DNA of 15,878 nucleotides from assembly GCA_958405355.1 (NCBI GenBank), contig CATYEA010000018.1:1-15878 (forward strand), read 5' to 3'. Made by a program: the position numbers and the translations under genes. The notes beneath the pieces were generated by a model. That model made no database searches, had not been told where the DNA came from, and worked only from the letters and a program-made list of their open reading frames with translations. Positions within the stretch are counted from its first letter, which is position 1. Every line of letters starts with the position of its first letter. The DNA comes from an uncultured Lachnospiraceae bacterium. Lineage in GTDB: Bacteria; Bacillota; Clostridia; Lachnospirales; Lachnospiraceae. Of the stretch, positions 1 through 7,039 are shown one piece after another.

Positions 1-15
1 CTTCTTATGAATTTC

Positions 16-54
16 AAAAGGCCCAGACGATTTTCATCGTCTGGGCCTTTTTTT
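16..54 (-). terminator. Rho-independent terminator closing the lactate dehydrogenase/Etf operon (probably bidirectional)
   Basis: A perfect 12-bp GC-rich stem (GGCCCAGACGAT with its complement), extended by four A-T pairs, closes on a 4-base loop 21 bases after the etfA stop. Read on the minus strand the trailing T run is only four bases; read on the plus strand it is seven. It can therefore stop etfA transcription and also serve a convergent plus-strand gene lying to the left of the window. Confidence 0.9.
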
Positions 55-75
55 AATCAATGATTTAACTCACAA

Positions 76-1029
76 TTAAGCCTGCATTTTCTTAACTTCT
101 TCGATCATGATCTTCAAAGCGTCAACACAGTTTCCAACGATAGCGATGTTGGAGATTTCGAAGATTGGAGCATCTTCATCTTTGTTGATGGATACGATAT
201 AATTGGATCCTGTGATACCGGAAACATGCTGTGCAGCACCGGAAATACCACATGCGATGTATAACTTAGGAGCAACAATCTTACCAGACTGTCCAACCTG
301 ATGTGCACGGGAAACCCATCCTTCTTCGATAACTGGACGTGTAGCGCCTACAACACCACCAAGAAGTTTTGCAAGTTCTTTAACTAATTCGTAGTTTTCA
401 GCACTTCCAACACCTCTACCACCAGCAACGATGATTTCAGCTTCTTCAAGGTTAACACTTTCAGAAATTTCCTGAACACTGTTTACGATTTTAGCTCTAA
501 GGTCAGCAATTTCTACAGTTTCTGCTGTGATTGCGCCTTCTTTTGCTGTATCTGGCTCATCAACTTTCTTGAATACACCACCACGGATAATTGCTACGAT
601 AGTACCTTCTACAGTAACATCAGAGTAGATTGTTCCGCCGTAAAGAGGAGCTGTAAGAACGATTTTTCCATCAGCTTCTTTCATTCCGATAACATCTGTA
701 ACACAACCAGCTTTTAATTTAGCAGCAACTCTTGCACCTAAATCTTTACCGTTTGGTGTAGCACCAACAAATAACATTTCTGGAGCGTATTTTTTAACTA
801 ATTCAGCAACAATTGCAGCGTATGCTTCTGTATTATATTCAGCAGCATCTACTGTGATTGCATCATCTGCACCATATGCAATTGCTGTAGCTGCAGCATC
901 TGCAGCACCAATAACAACAGCAGTAACTTTTTCAGCAACTTCTTTAGCAGCTGTAAGCATTTCAAGGCCTACATTGACTGGCTTGCCTTCTGCTGTTTCA
1001 ACATATACCATTACATTTTTGCAACCCAT
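76..1029 (-). CDS. etfA: Electron transfer flavoprotein alpha subunit
   Basis: This is the FAD-binding subunit of the cytoplasmic EtfAB heterodimer, which carries electrons between flavin dehydrogenases. The 317-residue protein has an N-terminal Rossmann-like domain (about 1-190) and a C-terminal FAD domain: GRG at 204-206, [10 protein letters not shown] around R231, QVGQSGK at 244-250, GISGAAQH at 261-268 and DEDAPIF at 285-290. The start is fixed by AAGGAGG 7 bases upstream, which overlaps the etfB stop; the gap between the genes is 12 bases, so the subunits are translated together. There is no N-terminal ferredoxin (CxxCxxC) extension, unlike some clostridial EtfA proteins. In the usual IVGD motif the Asp is Asn300. 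The family assignment is secure; whether this Etf bifurcates electrons cannot be read reliably by eye. Confidence 0.96.
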   Translation of the reverse strand: MGCKNVMVYVETAEGKPVNVGLEMLTAAKEVAEKVTAVVIGAADAAATAIAYGADDAITVDAAEYNTEAYAAIVAELVKKYAPEMLFVGATPNGKDLGARVAAKLKAGCVTDVIGMKEADGKIVLTAPLYGGTIYSDVTVEGTIVAIIRGGVFKKVDEPDTAKEGAITAETVEIADLRAKIVNSVQEISESVNLEEAEIIVAGGRGVGSAENYELVKELAKLLGGVVGATRPVIEEGWVSRAHQVGQSGKIVAPKLYIACGISGAAQHVSGITGSNYIVSINKDEDAPIFEISNIAIVGNCVDALKIMIEEVKKMQA

Positions 1030-1041
1030 GACATTTCCTCC

Positions 1042-1812
1042 TTATAATACTTTAGCGTCTCTCATCATTCCAAGAGCCATAGCCATGGACTCTTCGAGTG
1101 TTTCTTCGTTAATCTTAACACCAGCAGCTTTCTTTGGAGGTTCTGCATTTGCAACAACCGTAACAGCAGGTGCAACAACGTCGCCAATTTCTAATTCACC
1201 AATCGGAATCTTTCTGGCAGCCATTTTGCTCTTAATGGTAGGATATCTTGGTTCGTATTCTGGTTTTGTTACGGTTACTACACAAGGCATAGCAACTTCA
1301 ACAACATTATATCCTTCTTCTGTTTCCTGTTTTGCACTAATGCCTGCATCGATCTTTTCGATATCAACCAGGTTAGTAACTACAGGAACGTCTAAATCTT
1401 CTGCTAACATTGTACCAACCTGTCCGGATGCACAGTCAGTAGATTCTTTACCACAGAAAATAATGTCAAATTTAACGCCTTCAGCCTCTTCAATCTTAGC
1501 AACAGCTTTAGCAAGAGCATCTGCTGTGCTGATTGTGTCTGTAGCGTCAGCTTTAACAACATAACCTTTGCTTGCGCCAACTGCAAGACAAGTTTTGATT
1601 GCATCTTTAGCTTTATCCGGGCCAACAGAAACAACTGTAATTGTGCTGTCGCCAACAGCTTCTTTAAAACGTGTAGCCATTTCGAGAGCATATGTATCAA
1701 ATGCGTTTACGATAGGCGTAGCAATGTCAAGATCAGGTGCGTTAGTTGCAGGATTCATTTTGATATTCACAGAATCATCTGGCACCTGTTTAATACAAAC
1801 TAATATTTCCAT
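1042..1812 (-). CDS. etfB: Electron transfer flavoprotein beta subunit
   Basis: This is the partner of EtfA; it binds AMP in classical Etfs or a second FAD in bifurcating ones. The start MEILVCIKQVPD is the family's standard N-terminus, and AAGGAG lies about 11 bases upstream, so the longer reading frame to 1869 is rejected because it runs through a hairpin. The 256 residues are the usual length. Family features are the N-terminal VPD region, NAFDTYALE around 36-44, the nucleotide-binding GKESTDCASGQVG at 121-133, and the partner-docking loop EPRYPTIKSKMAARK at 187-201, where Ile193 sits at the place of the leucine anchor that docks acyl-CoA dehydrogenases. It lies between the acyl-CoA dehydrogenase gene (134-base gap) and etfA, so one Etf probably serves both dehydrogenases of the operon. 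Confidence 0.96.
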   Translation of the reverse strand: MEILVCIKQVPDDSVNIKMNPATNAPDLDIATPIVNAFDTYALEMATRFKEAVGDSTITVVSVGPDKAKDAIKTCLAVGASKGYVVKADATDTISTADALAKAVAKIEEAEGVKFDIIFCGKESTDCASGQVGTMLAEDLDVPVVTNLVDIEKIDAGISAKQETEEGYNVVEVAMPCVVTVTKPEYEPRYPTIKSKMAARKIPIGELEIGDVVAPAVTVVANAEPPKKAAGVKINEETLEESMAMALGMMRDAKVL

Positions 1813-1842
1813 TTTGTTGTACGCTCCTTCTTTTCCTAATAA

Positions 1843-1879
1843 CACAACTGGTGTGTAGATTTTCTGCACACCAGTCGTA
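1843..1879 (-). other. Intercistronic mRNA hairpin upstream of etfB
   Basis: A perfect 9-bp inverted repeat (ACTGGTGTG at 1867-1875 with CACACCAGT at 1847-1855) can be extended inward by AGA/TCT after a mismatch and outward by four pairs, including wobbles. It has no following T run, so it is not an ordinary terminator. It sits between the acyl-CoA dehydrogenase stop and the etfB ribosome binding site, which remains outside the stem. A role in mRNA stability, processing or stoichiometry is inference. Confidence 0.7.
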
Positions 1880-1946
1880 TGTAAACTTTAATTATTCCGC
1901 AACGAATTAATATCACAGGGAAATCCGGGATCTATTTAAGCTATGC

Positions 1947-3089
1947 TTATTTATTTCCCATCCATCCGGAGATTACCATACGCTGAACTTCACTTGTTCC
2001 TTCGTAGATTTCTGTGATCTTAGCATCACGCATATGACGTTCGAACGGATAATCACGAGAATATCCATATCCACCAGCAAGCTGTACACAACGACGTGTT
2101 ACATCAGATGCTGTTTCAGCACAAACTAATTTAGCCATAGCTGCTAAGTGGCTATATGGTTCGCCATCCTGTTTAGCCTGAGCTGCACGGTAGAGAAGCA
2201 GACGAGCTGCATCTACTTTAGCCTGCATATCAGCTAACTGGAACTGTGTATTCTGGAATTTCCAGATTGGTTTTCCAAACTGTACACGTTCTTTAACATA
2301 TGCTAATGCATCGTTGATAGCACCCTGAGCGATACCTACAGCCTGAGCTGCAACACCAACACGGCCGCCATCAAGTGTTGTCATAGCGATCATGAAGCCT
2401 TTTCCAAGCTGTCCTAACAGGTTTTCCTTTGGAATCTTGCAATCATTGAAGATTAATTCGCTTGTGGAAGAACCACGGATACCCATTTTCTTTTCATGTC
2501 CGCTAACTTCAAATCCAGGTGTTCCTTTTTCAACGATGAAAGCGGAAATACCTTTTGTTCCTTTTTCTTTGTCTGTCATAGCGAAGAAAACAAAGATATC
2601 TGCATACTGTGCGTTTGTGATGAAGATCTTGGAACCGTTGATTAACCAGTGGTCACCTTTGTCAACAGCTACAGTCTTCTGCATAGCAGCGTCTGTTCCT
2701 GCACTTGGCTCTGTAAGAGCGAATGCACCTAATTTTTCACCGGAGCAAAGTGGTGCAAGGAATTTCTGTTTCTGTTCTTCTGTACCATACTGGAAAATTG
2801 GCCATGCACAGAGAGATTCGGAAGCCATCATCATAATAGATGTTGTTGCACAGTACTCAGCTAATTTTTCAGCTACACCGATGTATGTAAGGTAGCTCAT
2901 GCCAGCACCGCCGTACTCTTCTGGGAAATAAACACCCATCATACCCATTTCAGCTAATCCTTCACGAGCTTCTACTGGGAATCTTTCTTCTTCATCGATT
3001 TCCTGTGCTCTAGGACCAACTTCTTTAATCGCATAATCCTCTACCATTGAGATGATTTCCTGTTCTTCTTCACTGAAATGAAATTTCAT
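1947..3089 (-). CDS. Acyl-CoA dehydrogenase, short-chain (butyryl/acryloyl-CoA reductase-like)
   Basis: A flavoprotein of 380 residues that interconverts acyl-CoA and 2,3-enoyl-CoA, with electrons exchanged through Etf. The acyl-CoA dehydrogenase fold is complete: N-terminal helical domain (about 1-120), FAD and substrate loop FALTEPSAGTDA at 123-134, FITNA at 156-160, the Arg-Val-Gln-Phe-Gly-Lys motif at 268-273, QLAGGYGYSRDYPFE at 336-350, and the catalytic base Glu363 in IYEGT. The Glu position and length match short-chain enzymes such as clostridial Bcd. AAGGAGG lies 9 bases before the ATG. It is placed between an FAD-linked 2-hydroxyacid dehydrogenase (72-base gap) and etfBA, so it likely works with this Etf. 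Crotonyl-CoA, acryloyl-CoA or a branched enoyl-CoA are all possible; no thiolase, crotonase or CoA-transferase is nearby to decide. Confidence 0.93.
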   Translation of the reverse strand: MKFHFSEEEQEIISMVEDYAIKEVGPRAQEIDEEERFPVEAREGLAEMGMMGVYFPEEYGGAGMSYLTYIGVAEKLAEYCATTSIMMMASESLCAWPIFQYGTEEQKQKFLAPLCSGEKLGAFALTEPSAGTDAAMQKTVAVDKGDHWLINGSKIFITNAQYADIFVFFAMTDKEKGTKGISAFIVEKGTPGFEVSGHEKKMGIRGSSTSELIFNDCKIPKENLLGQLGKGFMIAMTTLDGGRVGVAAQAVGIAQGAINDALAYVKERVQFGKPIWKFQNTQFQLADMQAKVDAARLLLYRAAQAKQDGEPYSHLAAMAKLVCAETASDVTRRCVQLAGGYGYSRDYPFERHMRDAKITEIYEGTSEVQRMVISGWMGNK

Positions 3090-3138
3090 TTCTTAAGCCC
3101 TCCTTAATTAAAATATAAATAAAAAGTAATGTTAAATG

Positions 3139-3162
3139 ATTTATAAATATTATTTTATAAAT
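3139..3162 (-). repeat. AT-rich inverted repeat after the lactate dehydrogenase gene
   Basis: A perfect 8-bp inverted repeat (ATTTATAA and TTATAAAT) with an 8-base loop starts at the last base of the lactate dehydrogenase stop codon and lies in the gap before the acyl-CoA dehydrogenase. The stem is all A-T and no T run follows, so it is too weak for a terminator. It could mark an mRNA processing site or be chance in AT-rich spacer. Confidence 0.45.
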
Positions 3163-4604
3163 TACAGTTTGTAGCAAACTTTACCTGGGTTAAGAATCAA
3201 CTTAGGGTCGAATACTTTCTTAATTCCAAGCATAAGTTCCATATTTCTTTCGCCTTCAGCTTCTGCAAGATATTTCAGCTTGCCGGAACCGATAGCATGT
3301 TCACCGGATACAAGACCGCCAACACGTGTAGCTTCCGGATAAATATCATCAAAGAAAGCATCTGCTTTAGCTTTGAAATCTTCAACACTGATCTGGTCAT
3401 CACCGATAACATAGATATGAAGGTTACCATCACCAGCATGTCCGAAGCTTTCTACCTGAAGACCCATCTTTTCACCAACAGCATATACATATTCAACATA
3501 TGGTGCGATCTTATCAAGAGGAACAACAACGTCACATTCATCGAGAAGTTCAAGTCCATCTTTCCAGTTTGTTTCAGCTTTGATAGCTTCCAGGAAGGAG
3601 CTTCTTGCTGCCCAAACGTCTTTGATCTTAGGCGGTGTATCAGCAACGATTACGTCGATAGCGCCGTTTTCAAGAGCGATTTCGGAAGCCTGTTCCATAA
3701 TCTCTTCCAATTCATCCATGTTACGTCCATCAAATGTTACAAGCAGGTAAGCACCAGCTTCTACGCCATCGATGTTCTTTGGATATACAGCTTTACCAAC
3801 ATATTTTTCAGATTTTTCAACGATTGCTCTTTCCATGAATTCCAGAGCCTGTGGATCAAGATTGTTTTTCTTGAACAACGGAACTGTAGAAATACAGGAA
3901 GCCAGATCTTCGAAAGGCATTACCAGGCTGATAACTTCCTTCGGAGCTGGAATAACTTTTAATGTCAGCTCTGTGATGATACCAAGAGTACCTTCAGAAC
4001 CGATCATCAGGTTTACAAGAGAGTAACCGGAAGATGTTTTAGAAACTGTGCTTCCGAAATGAGCGATATCACCATTGGAAAGTACAACTGTCATAGCACG
4101 TACATAATCTCTTGTAGCGCCGTATTTACATGCTCTCATACCACCTGCATTTGTAGCAACGTTACCACCAACAGCGGCAAATTTTTCACCTGGATCTGGT
4201 GGGTACATAAGTCCACGGCTTACACAGTCTTCTGCAAGATCGTTTAACAGAACACCTGGCTGAATTTTAACAACGAAGTTGTTTAAATCATATTCAAGAA
4301 TCTTATTCATCTTTGTTGTACCGATTACAACACCACCGGCGATTGGAACAGATGCTCCAACAAGACCTGTACCAGCACCTCTGGCTGTTACCGGAATAGT
4401 ATTTTCATAACAGATTTTAACAACTGCTGCAACTTCTTCTGTTGTCATAGCATCAACAACAGCTTCTGGCATAGCCTTACCATAAATAGACATCTCGTCA
4501 TGTGTGAAGTCATCGTTGATTTCTTCTCCTACATAAACCCGTCCTGGTGCAATTTCTTTTAATTTCTCCACGATTTCTGGAGTTACTTTGCCATATGCAC
4601 TCAT
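3162..4604 (-). CDS. FAD-binding 2-hydroxyacid (lactate) dehydrogenase, LctD/GlcD family, Etf-linked
   Basis: This is an FAD enzyme of the vanillyl-alcohol-oxidase superfamily that oxidises D-lactate or a related 2-hydroxyacid to the 2-oxoacid; here EtfAB is the likely electron acceptor. The start (480 residues) is set by AAGGAGG 9 bases before the ATG at 4604; the longer frame to 4697 would begin inside the promoter leader. The N-terminal FAD domain shows ARGAGTGLVGASVP at 74-87, YPPDPGEKFAAVGGNVATNAGG at 134-155 and GSEGTLGIITE at 202-212. The C-terminal cap has the metal- and substrate-site motifs GHAGDGNLH at 388-396 (His389, His396) and SGEHAIG at 433-439 (Glu435, His436), then NPGK near the end. 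It is first in an operon with an acyl-CoA dehydrogenase and etfBA and has its own promoter and operator. Lactate is favoured over glycolate because of the Etf partners and FadR-type regulator, but substrate and stereochemistry are inferred. Confidence 0.87.
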   Translation of the reverse strand: MSAYGKVTPEIVEKLKEIAPGRVYVGEEINDDFTHDEMSIYGKAMPEAVVDAMTTEEVAAVVKICYENTIPVTARGAGTGLVGASVPIAGGVVIGTTKMNKILEYDLNNFVVKIQPGVLLNDLAEDCVSRGLMYPPDPGEKFAAVGGNVATNAGGMRACKYGATRDYVRAMTVVLSNGDIAHFGSTVSKTSSGYSLVNLMIGSEGTLGIITELTLKVIPAPKEVISLVMPFEDLASCISTVPLFKKNNLDPQALEFMERAIVEKSEKYVGKAVYPKNIDGVEAGAYLLVTFDGRNMDELEEIMEQASEIALENGAIDVIVADTPPKIKDVWAARSSFLEAIKAETNWKDGLELLDECDVVVPLDKIAPYVEYVYAVGEKMGLQVESFGHAGDGNLHIYVIGDDQISVEDFKAKADAFFDDIYPEATRVGGLVSGEHAIGSGKLKYLAEAEGERNMELMLGIKKVFDPKLILNPGKVCYKL

Positions 4605-4658
4605 TTCATCATGCCTCCTTAATCCTTTAATAGAACCCTTTGCTTTATATATTTCGTA

Positions 4659-4677
4659 TTGCACACCATGTACACAA
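4659..4677 (-). other. Imperfect palindrome in the leader of the lactate dehydrogenase operon
   Basis: A 19-base element reading TTG..., AC, centre ATG, GT, ...CAA can fold in RNA as an 8-bp stem with three G-U pairs and a 3-base loop. It lies in the untranslated leader between the operator and the ribosome binding site. It also carries another TGGT half-site, so it could be a weaker protein-binding site rather than an RNA structure. Confidence 0.3.
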
Positions 4678-4703
4678 TAACCATTAAAAATACACATAAA
4701 AGT

Positions 4704-4721
4704 ACCATACTGGTCCTACCA
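4704..4721 (-). promoter_or_regulatory. FadR-type operator (TGGT-AGG-ACCA) with a third tandem half-site
   Basis: Positions 4711-4721 read TGGTAGGACCA on the minus strand, a perfect TGGTnnnACCA palindrome, which is the core recognised by FadR, PdhR and LldR-type GntR regulators. A further half-site 7 bp away (4704-4707) makes the series ACCA-TAC-TGGT-CCT-ACCA on the plus strand. The element begins about 11 bases downstream of the -10 box, at roughly +5 to +22 of the transcript, a position suited to repression. The adjacent FadR-type gene (4891-5574) is the likely binder. Confidence 0.75.
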
Positions 4722-4732
4722 TTCATATGACC

Positions 4733-4761
4733 ATCATAAAATAAGCCAGCGCATTTGTCAA
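4733..4761 (-). promoter_or_regulatory. Promoter of the lactate dehydrogenase-acyl-CoA dehydrogenase-etfBA operon
   Basis: A consensus -35 box TTGACA (4756-4761) and a -10 box TATGAT (4733-4738) are separated by exactly 17 bases. The predicted start of transcription is near 4726, giving a leader of about 120 bases. The rest of the 286-base gap between the GntR gene and the dehydrogenase (4605-4890) holds the operator and leader palindrome, plus AT-rich spacer. I saw no clear terminator for the GntR transcript there. Confidence 0.85.
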
Positions 4762-4890
4762 GCATTTTTACCGTTTTCCTTTGTATTTCCCGTGTATTTT
4801 TTATAAGCATTGCACAGTTCTAATTTTGTTATCTTTAAATTTTGTAGTTCTTTCGCACAAACTGTTTGTCTTTTTTTTGTCAATATTTGC

Positions 4891-5574
4891 TTAACTATCC
4901 AGATAATTATAAATATACACAAAATGCCGGTTCAGTGCTTCCTGACCAAGCTGAACATTCTTCTCCTTTACAGCTTTAATCAGGTCTCTGTGGGTCTGCA
5001 TCAAACCTTCCCGGTTTTTTTCATCACTCAGAATACGCACTCGCATATCTTTGACATATTTGTCCAGAACCTGCGTTAATGCTAAAAAATTAACAATAAG
5101 ATAGTTGTTATGTGAAGCTTCCACCAGTAAATAATGAATTCGTTTGTCATGTTTTGAACGGACATTTTCCTCCTGGGCCGTCTCCAACATGCTCATATGA
5201 TATTCCATTTCATCCATCTGTTCTTCCGTCACATGATGCACCGCCAGGGACAGGGCCTGATATTCCAGCGCAAAACGGAATTCACTGATCTCACGGTAAG
5301 GTGTCCCCTCCACTGCAAACATCAGTGTCATCACACGAATCAATGTATTCTCAAAGTCACCCGTTATGTAATTTCCTGAACCCTGCTGACAGGATAAAGC
5401 TCCCATCTGTTCTAATATACGGATACCCTCTCGGACAGAAGTTCTGCTCACATTCAGCTGCTGAGCCAGCTCCCTCTCGGACGGCAGTTTATCTCCTGTA
5501 CTATAGACTCCGTCCAGGATTTGATCCTGAACGAAGTCCACTACCTTTTCATAGGATTTTTCCAAACAAATCAT
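4891..5574 (-). CDS. FadR/GntR-family transcriptional regulator (lactate operon repressor candidate)
   Basis: A 227-residue regulator. The N-terminal winged helix (about 1-72) contains the GntR signature LPSERELAQQLNVSRTSVREG at 30-50. The C-terminal all-helical FCD ligand domain (about 90-225) has candidate metal or ligand residues Asp143, His147, His195 and His217 in the usual spacing. These make it FadR subfamily, the group that includes LldR, PdhR and FadR and senses 2-hydroxy/2-oxoacids or acyl-CoA. The ATG at 5574 is 8 bases after the proS stop; the upstream in-frame extension would overlap proS. The ribosome binding site before that ATG is poor, and a TTG four codons in (5565) has better spacing to AGG, so the start is uncertain. 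It is probably made from the proS transcript and acts on the operon immediately downstream through the TGGT-AGG-ACCA site. Its ligand is inferred, with lactate most likely. Confidence 0.88.
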   Translation of the reverse strand: MICLEKSYEKVVDFVQDQILDGVYSTGDKLPSERELAQQLNVSRTSVREGIRILEQMGALSCQQGSGNYITGDFENTLIRVMTLMFAVEGTPYREISEFRFALEYQALSLAVHHVTEEQMDEMEYHMSMLETAQEENVRSKHDKRIHYLLVEASHNNYLIVNFLALTQVLDKYVKDMRVRILSDEKNREGLMQTHRDLIKAVKEKNVQLGQEALNRHFVYIYNYLDS

Positions 5575-5582
5575 CCTGTTCT

Positions 5583-7019
5583 TTAATATGCTTTTCCCCA
5601 ATATACCATTGCTTTTGCAGGTTTTCCACAGCAGATACATGTATCTGCCAAATGTTCCTGTGCAAACGGCATGCAGCGGGATGTTGCTCCGGTCACTTCT
5701 TTAATCATATTTTCACATTCTTCGTCGCCGCACCACATAGCTTTGACAAAGCCTGGTTTATTCTCAATCGTATCCTTGAAGGTTTCAAAGTCGGTCACCT
5801 CATAGGTGTGTGCATCTCTGTGTGCTCTGGCTCTCTCCAGCATTTCTGTCTGCATTTTGTCCAGAGTTTCTGCCACTTTTTCTGCCAGTTCAGCAATAGC
5901 AACGACCTGTTTCTCGCGGTTATCACGGCGTACAATAACAGCCTGTCCTGCTTCGATATCCTTCGGTCCGATTTCAATACGCACAGGAATTCCCCTCATT
6001 TCTGCCTCAGAGAACTTCCATCCCGGACTCTTATCCGAATCGTCCACTTTTGTCCGGAAATTACTCAGCATATCTTTTATCTCATAGGCTTTATCAAGAA
6101 CGCCTGCCTTCTTCTGCTGAATCGGAATAACCATGACCTGGGTCGGTGCGATTCTTGGAGGCAGTACCAAACCGGAATCATCGCCATGGACCATGATAAT
6201 AGCACCGATCAGACGGGTCGTCATACCCCAGGATGTCTGATGTACATATTCCAGCTTATTATCTTTATTGGCATATTGAATACCAAAAGCTTTTGCAAAG
6301 CCATCGCCAAAATTATGGCTTGTACCGGACTGAAGGGCTTTGCCGTCATGCATCAGCGCCTCAATCGTGTAAGTTGCCTCTGCACCTGCAAATTTTTCTT
6401 TATCAGTTTTACGGCCCCGGATAACCGGCATAGCCAGTACTTCTTCGCAGAAATCCGCATAGAGGTTCAGCATCTGAATGGTTCTCTCTTCTGCTTCTTC
6501 GGCTGTTGCATGGGCTGTGTGACCTTCCTGCCATAAAAATTCTCTGGAGCGCAGGAAAGGACGGGTTGTTTTTTCCCATCTTACAACAGAACACCACTGG
6601 TTATATAACTTCGGCAAATCTCTGTGAGACTGAATATCTCTGGCATAAAAATCACAGAACAGTGTCTCGGATGTCGGACGGACACATAACCGTTCCTGAA
6701 GCGGTTCCAGGCCCCCGTGGGTTACCCATGCTACTTCCGGTGCAAATCCCTCGACATGGTCTTTCTCTTTTTCCAACAGGCTTTCCGGGATAAACAGCGG
6801 CATATATACATTTTCCACACCGGTCGCTTTGAAGCGGGCATCCAGTTCTTTCTGGATATTCTCCCAGATCGCATAACCTGCCGGTTTGATCACCATACAG
6901 CCTTTGACACTGGCATAATCTACCAACTCAGCTTTTTTCACTACGTCTGTATACCATTGTGCAAAATCTTCTTCCATCGAAGTAATTGCCTCAACTAATT
7001 TCTTTTCCTTCGCCATCAT
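5583..7019 (-). CDS. proS: Prolyl-tRNA synthetase, type 3 (archaeal/eukaryotic-like form)
   Basis: This enzyme charges tRNA-Pro with proline in the cytoplasm. At 478 residues it is the short form without the bacterial editing insertion. Class II motifs are visible: motif 1 around 49-78, the proline-pocket CVRPTSET at 112-119, motif 2 with [28 protein letters not shown] at 145-171, and motif 3 with [17 protein letters not shown] at 279-295. An anticodon-binding domain follows (about 295-400). The C-terminal domain carries Cys430, Cys435, Cys461, Cys463 and Cys464, the zinc site typical of this type. AAGGAG precedes two adjacent ATGs at 5 and 8 bases; the second (7016) has better spacing. It lies 20 bases after the pseudouridine synthase gene, with no T-box leader, so it depends on upstream transcription or an internal promoter. 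Confidence 0.96.
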   Translation of the reverse strand: MMAKEKKLVEAITSMEEDFAQWYTDVVKKAELVDYASVKGCMVIKPAGYAIWENIQKELDARFKATGVENVYMPLFIPESLLEKEKDHVEGFAPEVAWVTHGGLEPLQERLCVRPTSETLFCDFYARDIQSHRDLPKLYNQWCSVVRWEKTTRPFLRSREFLWQEGHTAHATAEEAEERTIQMLNLYADFCEEVLAMPVIRGRKTDKEKFAGAEATYTIEALMHDGKALQSGTSHNFGDGFAKAFGIQYANKDNKLEYVHQTSWGMTTRLIGAIIMVHGDDSGLVLPPRIAPTQVMVIPIQQKKAGVLDKAYEIKDMLSNFRTKVDDSDKSPGWKFSEAEMRGIPVRIEIGPKDIEAGQAVIVRRDNREKQVVAIAELAEKVAETLDKMQTEMLERARAHRDAHTYEVTDFETFKDTIENKPGFVKAMWCGDEECENMIKEVTGATSRCMPFAQEHLADTCICCGKPAKAMVYWGKAY

Positions 7020-7039
7020 TAAATCTCCTTTTATTTTCT

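Noticed and set aside
854..1564. Plus-strand open frame of 236 codons opposite etfA/etfB
   Set aside because: It is antisense to two well-recognised genes, has low-complexity Ala/Ser/Thr composition caused by their codon bias, and spans the etfA/etfB junction.
1813..1869. N-terminal extension of EtfB to 1869
   Set aside because: It runs through the intercistronic hairpin and ribosome binding site and adds residues absent from the family; MEILVCIKQ at 1812 is the canonical start.
4605..4697. N-terminal extension of the lactate dehydrogenase to 4697
   Set aside because: It would start inside the untranslated leader and include the AAGGAGG ribosome binding site that serves the ATG at 4604.
4764..4779. 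Possible CcpA (cre) site, GGAAAACGGTAAAA, upstream of the -35 box
   Set aside because: It keeps the central CG but misses the conserved outer T and C of the cre consensus, so it is too weak to report as a site.
4857..4878. Palindrome ACAAACTGTTTGT followed by eight T on the plus strand, like a terminator
   Set aside because: The stem would have a one-base loop or only four pairs, there is no plus-strand gene to end, and on the minus strand it is followed by no T run. It may be chance.
5301..6536. Plus-strand open frame of 411 codons opposite proS and the GntR gene
   Set aside because: It covers two unambiguous genes on the other strand, and its Cys/His/Phe-rich translation resembles no family. 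I treat it as a shadow frame.
7020..7039. T-box leader for proS
   Set aside because: Only 20 bases separate proS from the preceding gene, so there is no room, and no T-box core sequence is visible.
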